A stretch of DNA of 39,183 bases, from contig NZ_QKZT01000031.1 in NCBI RefSeq assembly GCF_003254055.1, forward strand, positions 1-39,183. Reading direction: 5' to 3'. The position numbers and the translations under genes were made by a program. This document shows, one piece after another, positions 8,471 to 17,313 of the stretch (position 1 is its first letter; every line of letters starts with the position of its first letter). A model generated the notes under the pieces. It made no database searches. It saw only the letters and a program-made list of their open reading frames with translations, and was not told the origin of the DNA. This DNA comes from Algoriphagus chordae. GTDB taxonomy: Bacteria; Bacteroidota; Bacteroidia; Cytophagales; Cyclobacteriaceae.

Positions 8471-8843
8471 AATTTCTTAGGTTTATTTTCAATAATTAAA
8501 CAGAGTGATGATCTATTAGATCCAAATATTACACCTGAAAAAGTGCCTGCATGCCCAAATTAACACGAATTAACCAATTTTCAAGACCTATAACATATTA
8601 ACCTAGGAAAAGGGCTATTGGTTATAATTTGTTCGATATAGACTAGATTTGAAAATCTATATTGCTATGTTGAAATCTTTAACAAAATTGAATTCTAGTA
8701 AAGAAATCTTGAATAAGTCTACAGTTTCAATGCCTACTACTGAGTAATCAGAAGTATCGTACCCTTTGACTTTCAATTTACTACATACGCTAGAGTAGAC
8801 TGTTCGTTTCAAAATGATCAATTTTCTCTATATTAACTCTCAA
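8471..8843. other. Divergent intergenic region between HtrA and MscS genes
   Basis: About 370 AT-rich bases presumably hold both promoters. A TAGATTTG box (8644-8651, plus strand) fits TAnnTTTG, but no TTTG sits at the right distance, so I do not call it. No coding remnant or RNA gene is visible. Confidence 0.4.
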
Positions 8844-11438
8844 ATGAGACCTATGACCCGAGCATTTCTAGTAATACTATGCACTTTTTTATTCGCCTTT
8901 GCGTCTTTAGCCCAAAATGATTCAGTTCCAATAGCACGCATTGACTCTACCGCCAAAGACAGTTCAAAGGTCGTTAAGGCTCCTTCTATTAATTCCTTAG
9001 ACAGCCTTTTCGTATTTGATGATACCACGCGTGTCGTCAAGCAAAGCCGACATATTGGAACGATCCTAACTCAAGTAATCAATAGAGCACAGAATCATGC
9101 GATCGAAATAAGCAAAATAAAACTAGAGTTGGCCGACGTATTAGATACGCTTGAAATGAGTAACCAGCTCCCAAAAGTCAAATTATTTGCTGAGAAAATC
9201 ACTGAACAAACTGAAGGCGATCAAGACAAATTCAATTTAAGGTACCTGCAAGGGATGGACAACCTTATCGTCATGGTAAAGGGAGTCAATGAGAAATTTG
9301 ATAGTAAACTCAAGTCGAGGATAGCAACGCTAACCGATGCGGGCATCAAGCTTGAAAAGATCAAGTCAGATTCAGTATTCAATATGACACTTCGGGATAC
9401 TACCTTGCTCCCTGCGATCAACAAGGAGCTTTCATTGCTGAAGAAGGCTATAAAATCGGTTGATAGCACCTTCCTAGCTCAGGAAATTATAATGGCCAAA
9501 TTCCAGGCCAAAGTCAGCGATAATACCGTGGCTTTTTTGGAATTAAAGCAGTTTCTAAACACGCATAGAATTCAATTAGAGCATCAGTTCTGGACAAAAG
9601 AAATCAATTACATCTGGGAAGCTCCTAGCTTTAAAAAAGAAACAAACTTCCAAGAGGTCTTTCTTCAGTCCCTTCAGCTCAATATCATGTTATTGAAGGT
9701 GTATTGGGAAAAGGACAACAAACCATTTATCCTCGCATTACTTGTATTAATAGGAATATACTTTGCGATGCGATATGCTATAAAATCTATCTCAGAAGAA
9801 AAGGAATTTGCTTCTCTAATTCTAAATAGAACCGAATACTTTCAAAAACGGACTTTTTGGTCAGTACTAATTATCCTTTTGCCCTTTTACCTGATTTTTT
9901 TCTCTGCCCCTCCATTAGTTTTTATTTCTATTTTGTCCTTGTTAATGGCAATTTCATCGACCTTTCTAGTGAAAAAAGAGTTTGGTAATGATTTCTTTCG
10001 CTATTGGCTCATCTTCCTTTTTCCCTATATCGTGCTTGCTTACAATGGTTTGCATTGGAAAATTGCCTTTCAGGAAAGATGGTACATCTTAATCTCCTCC
10101 CTTATTTTTATAGTAATGGGCTGTTTGATATGGAGAAGCATGAAAGACAAGGAGACCACAGCGGCTTATTTCCTAAAAACAATTTCAATTCTGCTCGTGC
10201 TTATGCAATCCTTTGCCTTTTTTGCAAACATATTTGGTCGTTTCAATCTCGCCAAAACCTATTCTGTCACAGGAGCAATCACCTTTTATAGAGCGGTGAG
10301 TTTGTATCTATTTGTACAGGTATTTTTAGAAGTAGTTTATTTGATTATTGAATATAGAAAGAAAGAAAACGACGAATTCACTTCCTACTTTGATTTTCAA
10401 GATTTACAGAAGCGAATGAAGGGTTTTGTATCCATCTTTGCTATATGTCTCTGGGTTTATGGACTACTATGGCATCTTGGATATTATAATTATATCTACC
10501 TATGGGTTACTGACTTTCTTCAAACCCCAAGAGTACTTGGTGCTACAGAGTTTCAATATGGTAGCATTCTCTTATTCGTAATAATCCTATATATATCCAC
10601 ATTTTTGGCCAATAACATTGCCTATTTTGCTTCCATAAAAGATCAAAAAAATGCCGCGTCTAGAAAGCAAAGGCTTGGCAGTTCTATACTTCTCATCCGA
10701 CTGGCAATATGGATTATCGGATTCTTTATTGGAATGACAGCAGCCAAAATCCCCTTTGATAAAATCACCATCGTACTTGGCGCATTATCTGTAGGTATTG
10801 GCTTTGGTCTGCAAACTATCATCAACAACCTTGTCTCTGGAGTCGTGTTGGCATTTGAGCGTCCTATACAGATAGGAGATGAAATCCAAGTAGGACAAAC
10901 AAGTGGTACTGTCAAAGACGTAGGCATTCGAGCCAGTAAAATCCAAGGCTATGATGGCTCTGAAATTGTAGTGCCAAATGGAGACTTGCTATCTCAAAGC
11001 CTGATAAACTGGACACTATCAGACAAAAAGCGTAGGGTAGAACTGATTATTGGTGTTGGCTATTCCTCTGACATGAAAAAAGTGAAAGCGCTATTAGAAG
11101 AAGTGCTTAATAGGGAGCATGTATTGAAAACTCCTAACCCACATGTCTATATGCAGACTTTCAATGATAGCTCTGTAGATTTCCGTGTATTATTCTGGGT
11201 AGAAAGTATGGATATTTGGATTCAGGTACGTGCAGAGGTAATGGCGGCTATTTTTGAAAAATTTGCAGAACACGAAATCGAAATTCCTTTTCCAAAACGA
11301 GATCTTTATTTGAAAAGCGTACCTTCCAACTGGCAAGAAAAAATATCTAAGCCTGGTGAAGACATAAGTCCAGTAAAAATAAATAAGGGATTAGACGCTA
11401 GTCAAACAGATGAAAATAAAAAATCCTCTGAAGAGTAA
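8844..11438 (+). CDS. Large MscS-family mechanosensitive channel
   Basis: I start at the ATG at 8844 (864 residues), because it gives a signal peptide ending in FASLAQ. An ATG at 8814 would add ten residues and 8853 would remove three. Residues ~20-290 form a helical periplasmic domain. Several hydrophobic segments run from ~293 to ~640, and the MscS pore and beta domain follow (~641-830). The pore has GALSVGIGFGLQTIINNLVSG and the vestibule has FERPIQIGDEI, both hallmarks of the family. The tail is polar and charged. Such channels release solutes on hypo-osmotic shock; the long N-terminus recalls MscK/MscM-type members more than the short MscS. It is transcribed alone. Confidence 0.93.
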   Translation: MRPMTRAFLVILCTFLFAFASLAQNDSVPIARIDSTAKDSSKVVKAPSINSLDSLFVFDDTTRVVKQSRHIGTILTQVINRAQNHAIEISKIKLELADVLDTLEMSNQLPKVKLFAEKITEQTEGDQDKFNLRYLQGMDNLIVMVKGVNEKFDSKLKSRIATLTDAGIKLEKIKSDSVFNMTLRDTTLLPAINKELSLLKKAIKSVDSTFLAQEIIMAKFQAKVSDNTVAFLELKQFLNTHRIQLEHQFWTKEINYIWEAPSFKKETNFQEVFLQSLQLNIMLLKVYWEKDNKPFILALLVLIGIYFAMRYAIKSISEEKEFASLILNRTEYFQKRTFWSVLIILLPFYLIFFSAPPLVFISILSLLMAISSTFLVKKEFGNDFFRYWLIFLFPYIVLAYNGLHWKIAFQERWYILISSLIFIVMGCLIWRSMKDKETTAAYFLKTISILLVLMQSFAFFANIFGRFNLAKTYSVTGAITFYRAVSLYLFVQVFLEVVYLIIEYRKKENDEFTSYFDFQDLQKRMKGFVSIFAICLWVYGLLWHLGYYNYIYLWVTDFLQTPRVLGATEFQYGSILLFVIILYISTFLANNIAYFASIKDQKNAASRKQRLGSSILLIRLAIWIIGFFIGMTAAKIPFDKITIVLGALSVGIGFGLQTIINNLVSGVVLAFERPIQIGDEIQVGQTSGTVKDVGIRASKIQGYDGSEIVVPNGDLLSQSLINWTLSDKKRRVELIIGVGYSSDMKKVKALLEEVLNREHVLKTPNPHVYMQTFNDSSVDFRVLFWVESMDIWIQVRAEVMAAIFEKFAEHEIEIPFPKRDLYLKSVPSNWQEKISKPGEDISPVKINKGLDASQTDENKKSSEE

Positions 11439-11457
11439 ACTTCAGAGGACTAATTTT
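11418..11457. terminator. Bidirectional terminator shared by the MscS and cold-shock genes
   Basis: Perfect 10 bp arms TCCTCTGAAG (11424-11433) and CTTCAGAGGA (11440-11449) enclose AGTAAA. The loop holds the TAA stop of the MscS gene (11436-11438). On the minus strand a six-T run follows (11423-11418), and on the plus strand a weaker TTTT follows. It therefore probably serves mainly the convergent cold-shock gene. Confidence 0.8.
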
Positions 11458-11478
11458 CGCTAACAAAAAAAAACTATA

Positions 11479-11670
11479 TTAAGCTCTTTTAACGTTGACA
11501 GCATTCGGGCCTTTATTGCCTTCTTTGATGTCATAAGTTACTTTGTCATTCTGTGCGATTTGATCTACCAAACCGGTTGCGTGTACGAATACTTCGCTTT
11601 GAGACTCATCGTCAACGATAAATCCAAACCCTTTGGCTTCATTGTAAAATTTTACTGTTCCGGTAAACAT
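11479..11670 (-). CDS. CspA-family cold-shock protein
   Basis: This 63-residue single-domain protein is a complete cold-shock domain: GTVKFYNEAKGFGFI contains RNP-1 (KGFGFI) and VFVHAT is RNP-2. These small OB-fold proteins bind single-stranded RNA and DNA and prevent unwanted mRNA structure. Length and ends match the family. A near-consensus promoter lies upstream and the terminator overlaps the end of the MscS gene, so it is a one-gene unit. The short leader (about 28 bases by the predicted start) is unlike the long cold-sensing leader of Escherichia coli cspA, which argues against that mode of control. Confidence 0.95.
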   Translation of the reverse strand: MFTGTVKFYNEAKGFGFIVDDESQSEVFVHATGLVDQIAQNDKVTYDIKEGNKGPNAVNVKRA

Positions 11671-11704
11671 AATTATTTGTGATAAATTGGAATTGAAAGA
11701 GTGC

Positions 11705-11735
11705 TAAAAGTAAATATTCAATTAAAAAAAACAAA
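11705..11735 (-). promoter_or_regulatory. Promoter of the cold-shock gene
   Basis: On the minus strand TTTG (11735-11732) is followed after exactly 19 bases by TACTTTTA (11712-11705). This is one base away from TAnnTTTG. The predicted start is near 11698. Confidence 0.6.
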
Positions 11736-11758
11736 ATAATCGTTCTTATTTTCAATAA

Positions 11759-12247
11759 ATGAAGAAAATAATTTTGGTGAGACACGGAAAGTCAGCATGG
11801 GACGACCCTAATCTGGCTGATCACGACAGGCCTTTGGCCGATCGAGGCTTGGATAATGTCCCTGAAATGGGATTGCGCTTAATAGAAAAAGGGATTCTTC
11901 CCGATCTCATCTTAAGTTCTACTGCTACTCGGGCATCTCAAACTGCCGAAATTCTTGCATCGGTGCTTCATCTTCCCACTTCGAAAATCACTTACGACAA
12001 AAATCTATATCATGCTTCTGCTGCCATGATTTTGAAATGTATTCAAAGGCAGGATGACTCCCATGAATTAATCTTTGTAGTAGGACATAATCCTGGAATG
12101 AATGAATTCATAGATTTTTTTGGAGGGAATCTAGATAATCTACCTACTTCCGGACAATATGGATTGCTAGTAGATACGAATCATTGGATACAGTTGCGTC
12201 CAGAAAGCTCCAGATTTTGGTTTATTGATTATCCCAAGAAGGTTTGA
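11759..12247 (+). CDS. sixA: SixA-like histidine phosphatase
   Basis: The 162-residue protein starts with LVRHGKSAWDDPN. It holds the RHG catalytic motif of the histidine phosphatase superfamily (the His forms the phosphoenzyme). FVVGHNPGMNEF supplies the second catalytic His. The short length and lack of a signal peptide match SixA-type phosphohistidine phosphatases, which act on phosphorylated His in the cytoplasm. The target cannot be read from the sequence. It is divergent from the cold-shock gene with 88 bases between start codons. The gap that follows (12248-12436) holds only short degenerate repeats such as AGTCGCAGT. Confidence 0.88.
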   Translation: MKKIILVRHGKSAWDDPNLADHDRPLADRGLDNVPEMGLRLIEKGILPDLILSSTATRASQTAEILASVLHLPTSKITYDKNLYHASAAMILKCIQRQDDSHELIFVVGHNPGMNEFIDFFGGNLDNLPTSGQYGLLVDTNHWIQLRPESSRFWFIDYPKKV

Positions 12248-12436
12248 TGATTTGGGATATAAAAATGTAGGCGTTAAAAGTAAAAAGTAATAGTCGCAGT
12301 CACAGTATTCAGTCGCAGTAGCGCAAAATTAGAGTTGCTAAATGTGTCTGAAATAAAATAGCAATTGACACTTTTTTAATATCTGTGCTCCTTTCGCTAG
12401 GCTCCGCCTCCGCTGTAGCTAATATTCAGCCTAACA

Positions 12437-13171
12437 TCAAGGCAGATCAAAGTTCCTGACATCCTGAATGACATCTTGGAATTTGCTTTCATTCCCCAGC
12501 ATATAGCAGATCTTAGCTGCCACCTGCTCAGGACTTGAGAGCTCACCATCTTCCTTATAGTTTTTAAAACGCTCGATTTGAGGAAAATCCAATTCATCAG
12601 ACTGCCTGATTTCATCCTGCATGGCAGTATCTACTATCCCCGGAGCTAAGCTGAAAAACCTAAAAAGAGGATCTTTATTTTCCTTAGCCGCCACCTGAGT
12701 AAACATCGCAATAGCCGCTTTAGTACTACAATATCCTCCCCAGCCTTCTACAGGTTTGGAAGCAGCACCAGAGCTTATATTACAAATGATCTTTTTCGCA
12801 GAAGAATCTTTATAGGCATCCACAAAAGCACTAGTCAAATACATAGGAGCCAATAAATTAACATTGACCTGTATTCTCATATGCTTCACTTGCATACTCC
12901 CCACAGGCTTGATCTCTCCTATCCAGCCAGCATTATTGATCATGATGATTTCCTTATAATCAGCAGTAGGGAATAGCTTTGGCAATTCATTCTCCAATAC
13001 TTCCAAGTCACCCAAATCAATGCTATGCTCAGTAAGATTCGGATTGCCTAATCCAAGCACCGTTCTGGAAATAGCTATTACCTCAAAGTCATCCTTTTGC
13101 AAATAAGTATCCATAATAGCACGACCTAGTCCTTGGCTATGACCCGTAAGTATAAGGAGTGATTTAGACAT
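12437..13171 (-). CDS. Short-chain dehydrogenase/reductase, benzil-reductase (YueD)-like
   Basis: This 244-residue Rossmann enzyme shows the NADP-binding TGHSQGLG motif (residues 9-16), NNAG, the catalytic Ser in ISSGAA and YCSTK with the catalytic Tyr and Lys. The spacing and the motif SSGAASKPVEGWGGYCSTKAA resemble Bacillus YueD/benzil reductase and sepiapterin-reductase-like enzymes. These reduce carbonyl compounds with NADPH; the natural substrate is unknown. The start is 26 bases after the stop of hslU on the same strand, so co-transcription with hslU is likely. The final residues are cytoplasmic and no targeting signal is present. Confidence 0.88.
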   Translation of the reverse strand: MSKSLLILTGHSQGLGRAIMDTYLQKDDFEVIAISRTVLGLGNPNLTEHSIDLGDLEVLENELPKLFPTADYKEIIMINNAGWIGEIKPVGSMQVKHMRIQVNVNLLAPMYLTSAFVDAYKDSSAKKIICNISSGAASKPVEGWGGYCSTKAAIAMFTQVAAKENKDPLFRFFSLAPGIVDTAMQDEIRQSDELDFPQIERFKNYKEDGELSSPEQVAAKICYMLGNESKFQDVIQDVRNFDLP

Positions 13172-13197
13172 CTGTTCTTGGATTGTTTGCTTGGAAA

Positions 13198-14595
13198 TTA
13201 AAGGATGTACTGAGACAAATCTCTATTTTGAACAAGAGTGCTTAGTCTATCCTGAACCATTTCTTTGGTCACCATGATCTTGGAATTCGCAGTAATCGTA
13301 TCAGGAACGTCAAACAAGAAATCATTGAGCAGATGACTCATCACCGTATGAAGTCTCCTTGCTCCGATATTTTCCACTTCCAAATTGATCAGAAAAGCCA
13401 ATCTTGCTATCTCCTCGATGGACTCATCATTAAACTCAAGGTACACTTCCTCTGACTCAAATAGTGCTTGATACTGCTTGGTAAGTGCGTTTTTTGGCTC
13501 GCGCAAAATTCTTGAAAAATCCTCCTGCGTTAAACTTTGCAATTCCACACGAATAGGGAATCTACCCTGCAATTCAGGAATCAAATCAGACGGCTTGGCC
13601 ACATGAAAAGCTCCTGCAGCTATAAATAGCACGTGATCGGTGTTGATCACACCGTATTTGGTATTTACTGCTGACCCTTCTACAATCGGTAACAAATCCC
13701 GCTGAACACCTTCACGGCTCACATCAGGACCACCACCATTTTTACCGGATTTGGATGCTATTTTATCGATTTCATCTATAAAGATGATCCCATTATTTTC
13801 GGCCAATTTGATTGCTTCTTCCTTTACTTCTTCAAAGTCAACCAACTTAGACATTTCCTCTTCCAGCAAAATCTTTCTTGCCTCAGAAATGCTCACTTTG
13901 CGCTTTTTGACTTTTTTGGGCATCATATTGGAAATCATATCCTGAAGACCTGCCATACTGGCATCATCCATCATTCCATTACCTATCATCCCTACACCCA
14001 TAGGAGAACCAGCTTTTACACTGATTTCTATTTTTCTATCATCCAACTCTCCGTCACGAAGCTTCTCTCTAAATCGCTCGCGCGTTCTTTCATTTAGCTC
14101 CGCATCATTGCTTGGCTCAGAGTTCTCGTCAGTATCTACCGGAAGCGCTCGTGTAAATCCTGCACTTTTCACCGGAGGTATCAAAACATCCAAAATAATC
14201 TCCTCCACTGCATCAGCAGCTTTTACCTTGACAGACTCATTCTTCTGCTCTCTTACCAAGGCCACAGACTGCTCTACCAGGTCTCTCACCATACTTTCCA
14301 CATCACGACCTACATAGCCTACTTCCGTGAACTTAGAGGCCTCTACCTTGGTGAATGGCGCATTAGCCACTTTAGCCAATCTTCTGGCAATCTCAGTCTT
14401 ACCTACACCGGTCGAACCGATCATTAGAATATTGTTTGGCACGATATCCTTTTGAATATCCGTCTTCACCATCAAGCGACGAATACGGTTTCTCAAAGCA
14501 ATAGCAACGTTGCGCTTGGCATCGTTTTGCCCAATGATATATTTATCCAACTCGGCGACAATCTGTCTCGGAGTAAGTGAAAGTATTTTTTCCAT
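13198..14595 (-). CDS. hslU: HslU ATPase subunit of the HslUV protease
   Basis: The 465-residue AAA+ unfoldase has the N-terminal LTPRQIVAELDKYIIGQ start and Walker A GSTGVGKT (residues 60-67). A charged intermediate domain (~110-240) and Walker B IIFIDEID follow. The C-terminus ends in SQYIL, the tail that docks into and activates HslV. HslU unfolds substrates for the HslV peptidase. No hslV gene lies next to it or anywhere in this window, although many bacteria keep the two together. The lon gene is upstream (106 bases) and an SDR gene is 26 bases downstream. Confidence 0.97.
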   Translation of the reverse strand: MEKILSLTPRQIVAELDKYIIGQNDAKRNVAIALRNRIRRLMVKTDIQKDIVPNNILMIGSTGVGKTEIARRLAKVANAPFTKVEASKFTEVGYVGRDVESMVRDLVEQSVALVREQKNESVKVKAADAVEEIILDVLIPPVKSAGFTRALPVDTDENSEPSNDAELNERTRERFREKLRDGELDDRKIEISVKAGSPMGVGMIGNGMMDDASMAGLQDMISNMMPKKVKKRKVSISEARKILLEEEMSKLVDFEEVKEEAIKLAENNGIIFIDEIDKIASKSGKNGGGPDVSREGVQRDLLPIVEGSAVNTKYGVINTDHVLFIAAGAFHVAKPSDLIPELQGRFPIRVELQSLTQEDFSRILREPKNALTKQYQALFESEEVYLEFNDESIEEIARLAFLINLEVENIGARRLHTVMSHLLNDFLFDVPDTITANSKIMVTKEMVQDRLSTLVQNRDLSQYIL

Positions 14596-14613
14596 GATGT
14601 TAGGTTAAAATGT

Positions 14614-14679
14614 GCTCAGATCAATGTGGTTACTTTCGATCTGAGCTTTTTAGGTATATTTTTTAGAGGATTAATCCTC
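14614..14679. other. Two hairpins between lon and hslU
   Basis: GCTCAGATC (14614-14622) pairs with GATCTGAGC (14638-14646) and is followed by TTTTT on the plus strand only. GAGGATTAATCCTC (14666-14679) is a perfect palindrome. On the minus strand neither has a strong T run, so attenuation or mRNA processing between lon and hslU fits better than full termination. Confidence 0.45.
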
Positions 14680-14701
14680 GTAAAGTGAGCATTATTGCTC
14701 C

Positions 14702-17179
14702 TTAATTGTCTTTTCCGTTTTCGGACTGCAAGTTGAAATGAAGCGGATTATCCACCTTGGTTTTAAGCAAAGCTATCTCCAATACTTCCTCCACCTTCTC
14801 CACAAAGTGGAATTCTACCCCTTTGATGTAGTGCTCATCGATCTCCTCGATATCTCGTTTGTTTTTGCGACAAAGGATAATTTCTTTGATTCCAGCTCTT
14901 TTGGCAGCTAGAATCTTCTCCTTAATTCCGCCCACAGGCATTACTTTTCCGATCAAACTGATCTCTCCAGTCATAGCAACTTTTGCTTTCACCTTTCTTT
15001 GGGTAAATACAGAAGCCATGGCAGTCAACATCGTGATACCTGCCGAAGGGCCATCCTTAGGAACTGCTCCAGCAGGAACGTGAATATGTAGATCGTATTG
15101 ATCAAATACTCTATGATCGATTCCGAGTGTTTCTGCCTTCGATTTGAGGTAAGACAAAGCAGTCATCGCTGACTCCTTCATCACATCACCCAGCTGTCCC
15201 GAAAGCGTAAGCTTGCCTTTTCCTCTACTCAAGCTAGTTTCGATAAACAAAATCTCTCCACCTACGCTAGTCCAAGCCAAGCCTGTGACCACACCAGCCA
15301 CGCTATTGTCAGTATAAGATTCCTTATCGAAAATCTCAGAACCCAAGATTCTTCTCACTGCCGCAGCATTAATCTTAGGACTATACTCCTCTTCCATCGC
15401 GATAGATTTGGCGATATTCCGCACCACTTTACCTATCGCTCTTTCCAAGCTTCTCACTCCAGATTCTCTGGTATAATCTTCTATCAATTTCACCAAAGCA
15501 GCCTTGTCAAAAGATATTTGCTTGGCTTTCAAGCCATGCTCTTTGCGCTGCTTAGGGACTAGGTGTCGTTTAGCGATTTCCACCTTTTCTTCCTGCGTAT
15601 AACCTGTCACCTCGATGATCTCCATTCTATCCCGCAAGGCAGGCTGAATGGTGTCCAGTGAATTGGCTGTAGCAATGAAAAGCACCTTGCTTAGGTCATA
15701 TTCTACCTCTAGGTAATTATCCAAGAAGGCATTGTTTTGCTCCGGATCCAGCACTTCCAAAAAGGCTGAAGATGGATCTCCACGAAAATCTGAAGAAAGC
15801 TTATCTATCTCATCCAGTACATAAACTGGATTTGAGATTTTCACTTTTTTCATGTTTTGGATAATCTTCCCTGGCATAGCTCCTACGTAAGTTTTACGAT
15901 GGCCACGGATCTCCGCTTCGTCATGCATGCCTCCAAGAGACATTCTGACATATTTTCTACCTAATGCTGCCGCTACCGACTTACCCAAGGAAGTTTTACC
16001 CACACCTGGAGGGCCATAAAGACAAAGAATTGGACCTTTAAGATCATTCTTCAACTTCAGCACCGCTAGGTATTCGATGATTCTTTCTTTGACCTTGTCT
16101 AGCCCAAAGTGATCACCATCCAATACTTTCTTGGCATGATTCAAATCAAAATTATCCTGCGTAAACTCATTCCAAGGCAGATCTACCATAGTTTCCGCAT
16201 AATTCAAGGCAATCGGATACTCTGCCGCAGAAGGATTAATTCTGAGGATTTTATCGAGTTCTTTCTGAAAATGCTTGTTGACTTCAGGAGACCATTTTTT
16301 CAAGGCCCCACGAGCTGCTAGATCTTCCACTTCCTTTTCAGGACCTTCATCCCCAAGTTCGGTTTGAAGCACTTTCATCTGCTGACGCAGGAAATAATCC
16401 CGTTGCTGCTGATCTATATCCGTATGCACCTTCTTCTGAATCTCAGATTTTAGTTCCAGCATCTGGATATCCTTCATCATGAATTCAAGTAACAATGTCG
16501 CACGCTCTACCCCATCGTTGATTTCTAATAATCGCTGCTTGGCTTCCACCGGAGCATTGATGTTAGAAGACAAAAAGTGTGTTAGGAAAGGTGTATTGTC
16601 AATATTGTCCAAGGCAACCTGAGCTTCACGAGGGATCTCAGGATTCAAATGAAGAATGCGCGTAGCAGACTCTTTCAGAGACTCTTCAAGAGCCTGAATT
16701 TTCTTGGAGCTTTTTGGGAAATTCTCCTCCAAATACTCCGCTCTTGCCATGAAATACGGATCATCGGTGATTTGCTCAGAAATCTTGAAACGCTTTTTAC
16801 CCTGAATAATGATCGTGGTATTTCCGTCAGGAAGCACAATCATTTTGATGATTTTGGCGAGTGTACCTACCTGATAGATATCCTCCCATCCTGGATCATC
16901 AATATTTGGATTGATCTGAGCACATACCCCAATCAATTTATTTCCTTTTTGGGCTTTTTTTACCAGGCGAATAGATCGTTGTCTCCCCACAGTAATTGGG
17001 ATGACTACACCTGGGAAAAGGACTGTATTTCTTACGGTAAGGATCGGAATCTCTTCTTCAAGAATTTCCTTTCCTAGTGTATCATCCTCTTCATCGGTAA
17101 TCAACTGGATCAGATCTCCCTCACCGGAAAACTCACCGACCATTAAGTTTTGAAACACAGAATTTTCGAATTGGCTCAT
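14702..17179 (-). CDS. lon: ATP-dependent protease Lon
   Basis: The 825-residue protein has the full Lon layout. An N-terminal substrate domain spans ~40-240 (ILTVRNTVLFPGVVIPI). A coiled linker leads to the AAA+ module with Walker A GPPGVGKTS (389-397) and Walker B VYVLDEID (452-459). The protease domain has Ser712 in PKDGPSAGITM and Lys755 in GGIKEKILAAKRAG, the catalytic dyad. The tail is slightly extended and polar. Lon degrades misfolded and regulatory proteins in the cytoplasm. It lies between the rseP terminator and hslU, so it probably has its own promoter. Confidence 0.98.
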   Translation of the reverse strand: MSQFENSVFQNLMVGEFSGEGDLIQLITDEEDDTLGKEILEEEIPILTVRNTVLFPGVVIPITVGRQRSIRLVKKAQKGNKLIGVCAQINPNIDDPGWEDIYQVGTLAKIIKMIVLPDGNTTIIIQGKKRFKISEQITDDPYFMARAEYLEENFPKSSKKIQALEESLKESATRILHLNPEIPREAQVALDNIDNTPFLTHFLSSNINAPVEAKQRLLEINDGVERATLLLEFMMKDIQMLELKSEIQKKVHTDIDQQQRDYFLRQQMKVLQTELGDEGPEKEVEDLAARGALKKWSPEVNKHFQKELDKILRINPSAAEYPIALNYAETMVDLPWNEFTQDNFDLNHAKKVLDGDHFGLDKVKERIIEYLAVLKLKNDLKGPILCLYGPPGVGKTSLGKSVAAALGRKYVRMSLGGMHDEAEIRGHRKTYVGAMPGKIIQNMKKVKISNPVYVLDEIDKLSSDFRGDPSSAFLEVLDPEQNNAFLDNYLEVEYDLSKVLFIATANSLDTIQPALRDRMEIIEVTGYTQEEKVEIAKRHLVPKQRKEHGLKAKQISFDKAALVKLIEDYTRESGVRSLERAIGKVVRNIAKSIAMEEEYSPKINAAAVRRILGSEIFDKESYTDNSVAGVVTGLAWTSVGGEILFIETSLSRGKGKLTLSGQLGDVMKESAMTALSYLKSKAETLGIDHRVFDQYDLHIHVPAGAVPKDGPSAGITMLTAMASVFTQRKVKAKVAMTGEISLIGKVMPVGGIKEKILAAKRAGIKEIILCRKNKRDIEEIDEHYIKGVEFHFVEKVEEVLEIALLKTKVDNPLHFNLQSENGKDN

Positions 17180-17215
17180 ATAGACAGAATGACAGCTAGG
17201 CTGTCCGTTTTATGC

Positions 17216-17254
17216 TAAAATAAAAGAAGAACCCTCAAAATACGAAGGTTCTTC
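17216..17254 (-). terminator. Terminator between rseP and lon
   Basis: On the minus strand GAAGAACC (17254-17247) and GGTTCTTC (17233-17226) form an 8 bp stem with a 13-base loop, followed by TTTTATTTTA. It is placed about 60 bases past the rseP stop. Confidence 0.75.
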
Positions 17255-17313
17255 CTAAAAGGTCAAGGTGCATGCCAATAGACCGAAGTGGTCAGATTGG
17301 CAGTTTTAGTTTT

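Noticed and set aside
12397..12615. 72-residue minus-strand frame overlapping the SDR 3' end
   Set aside because: It overlaps conserved SDR codons in another frame, and its own sequence has no recognisable features.
16649..17077. 142-residue plus-strand frame inside lon
   Set aside because: It is antisense to the conserved N-terminal domain of Lon and shows no signal or domain of its own.
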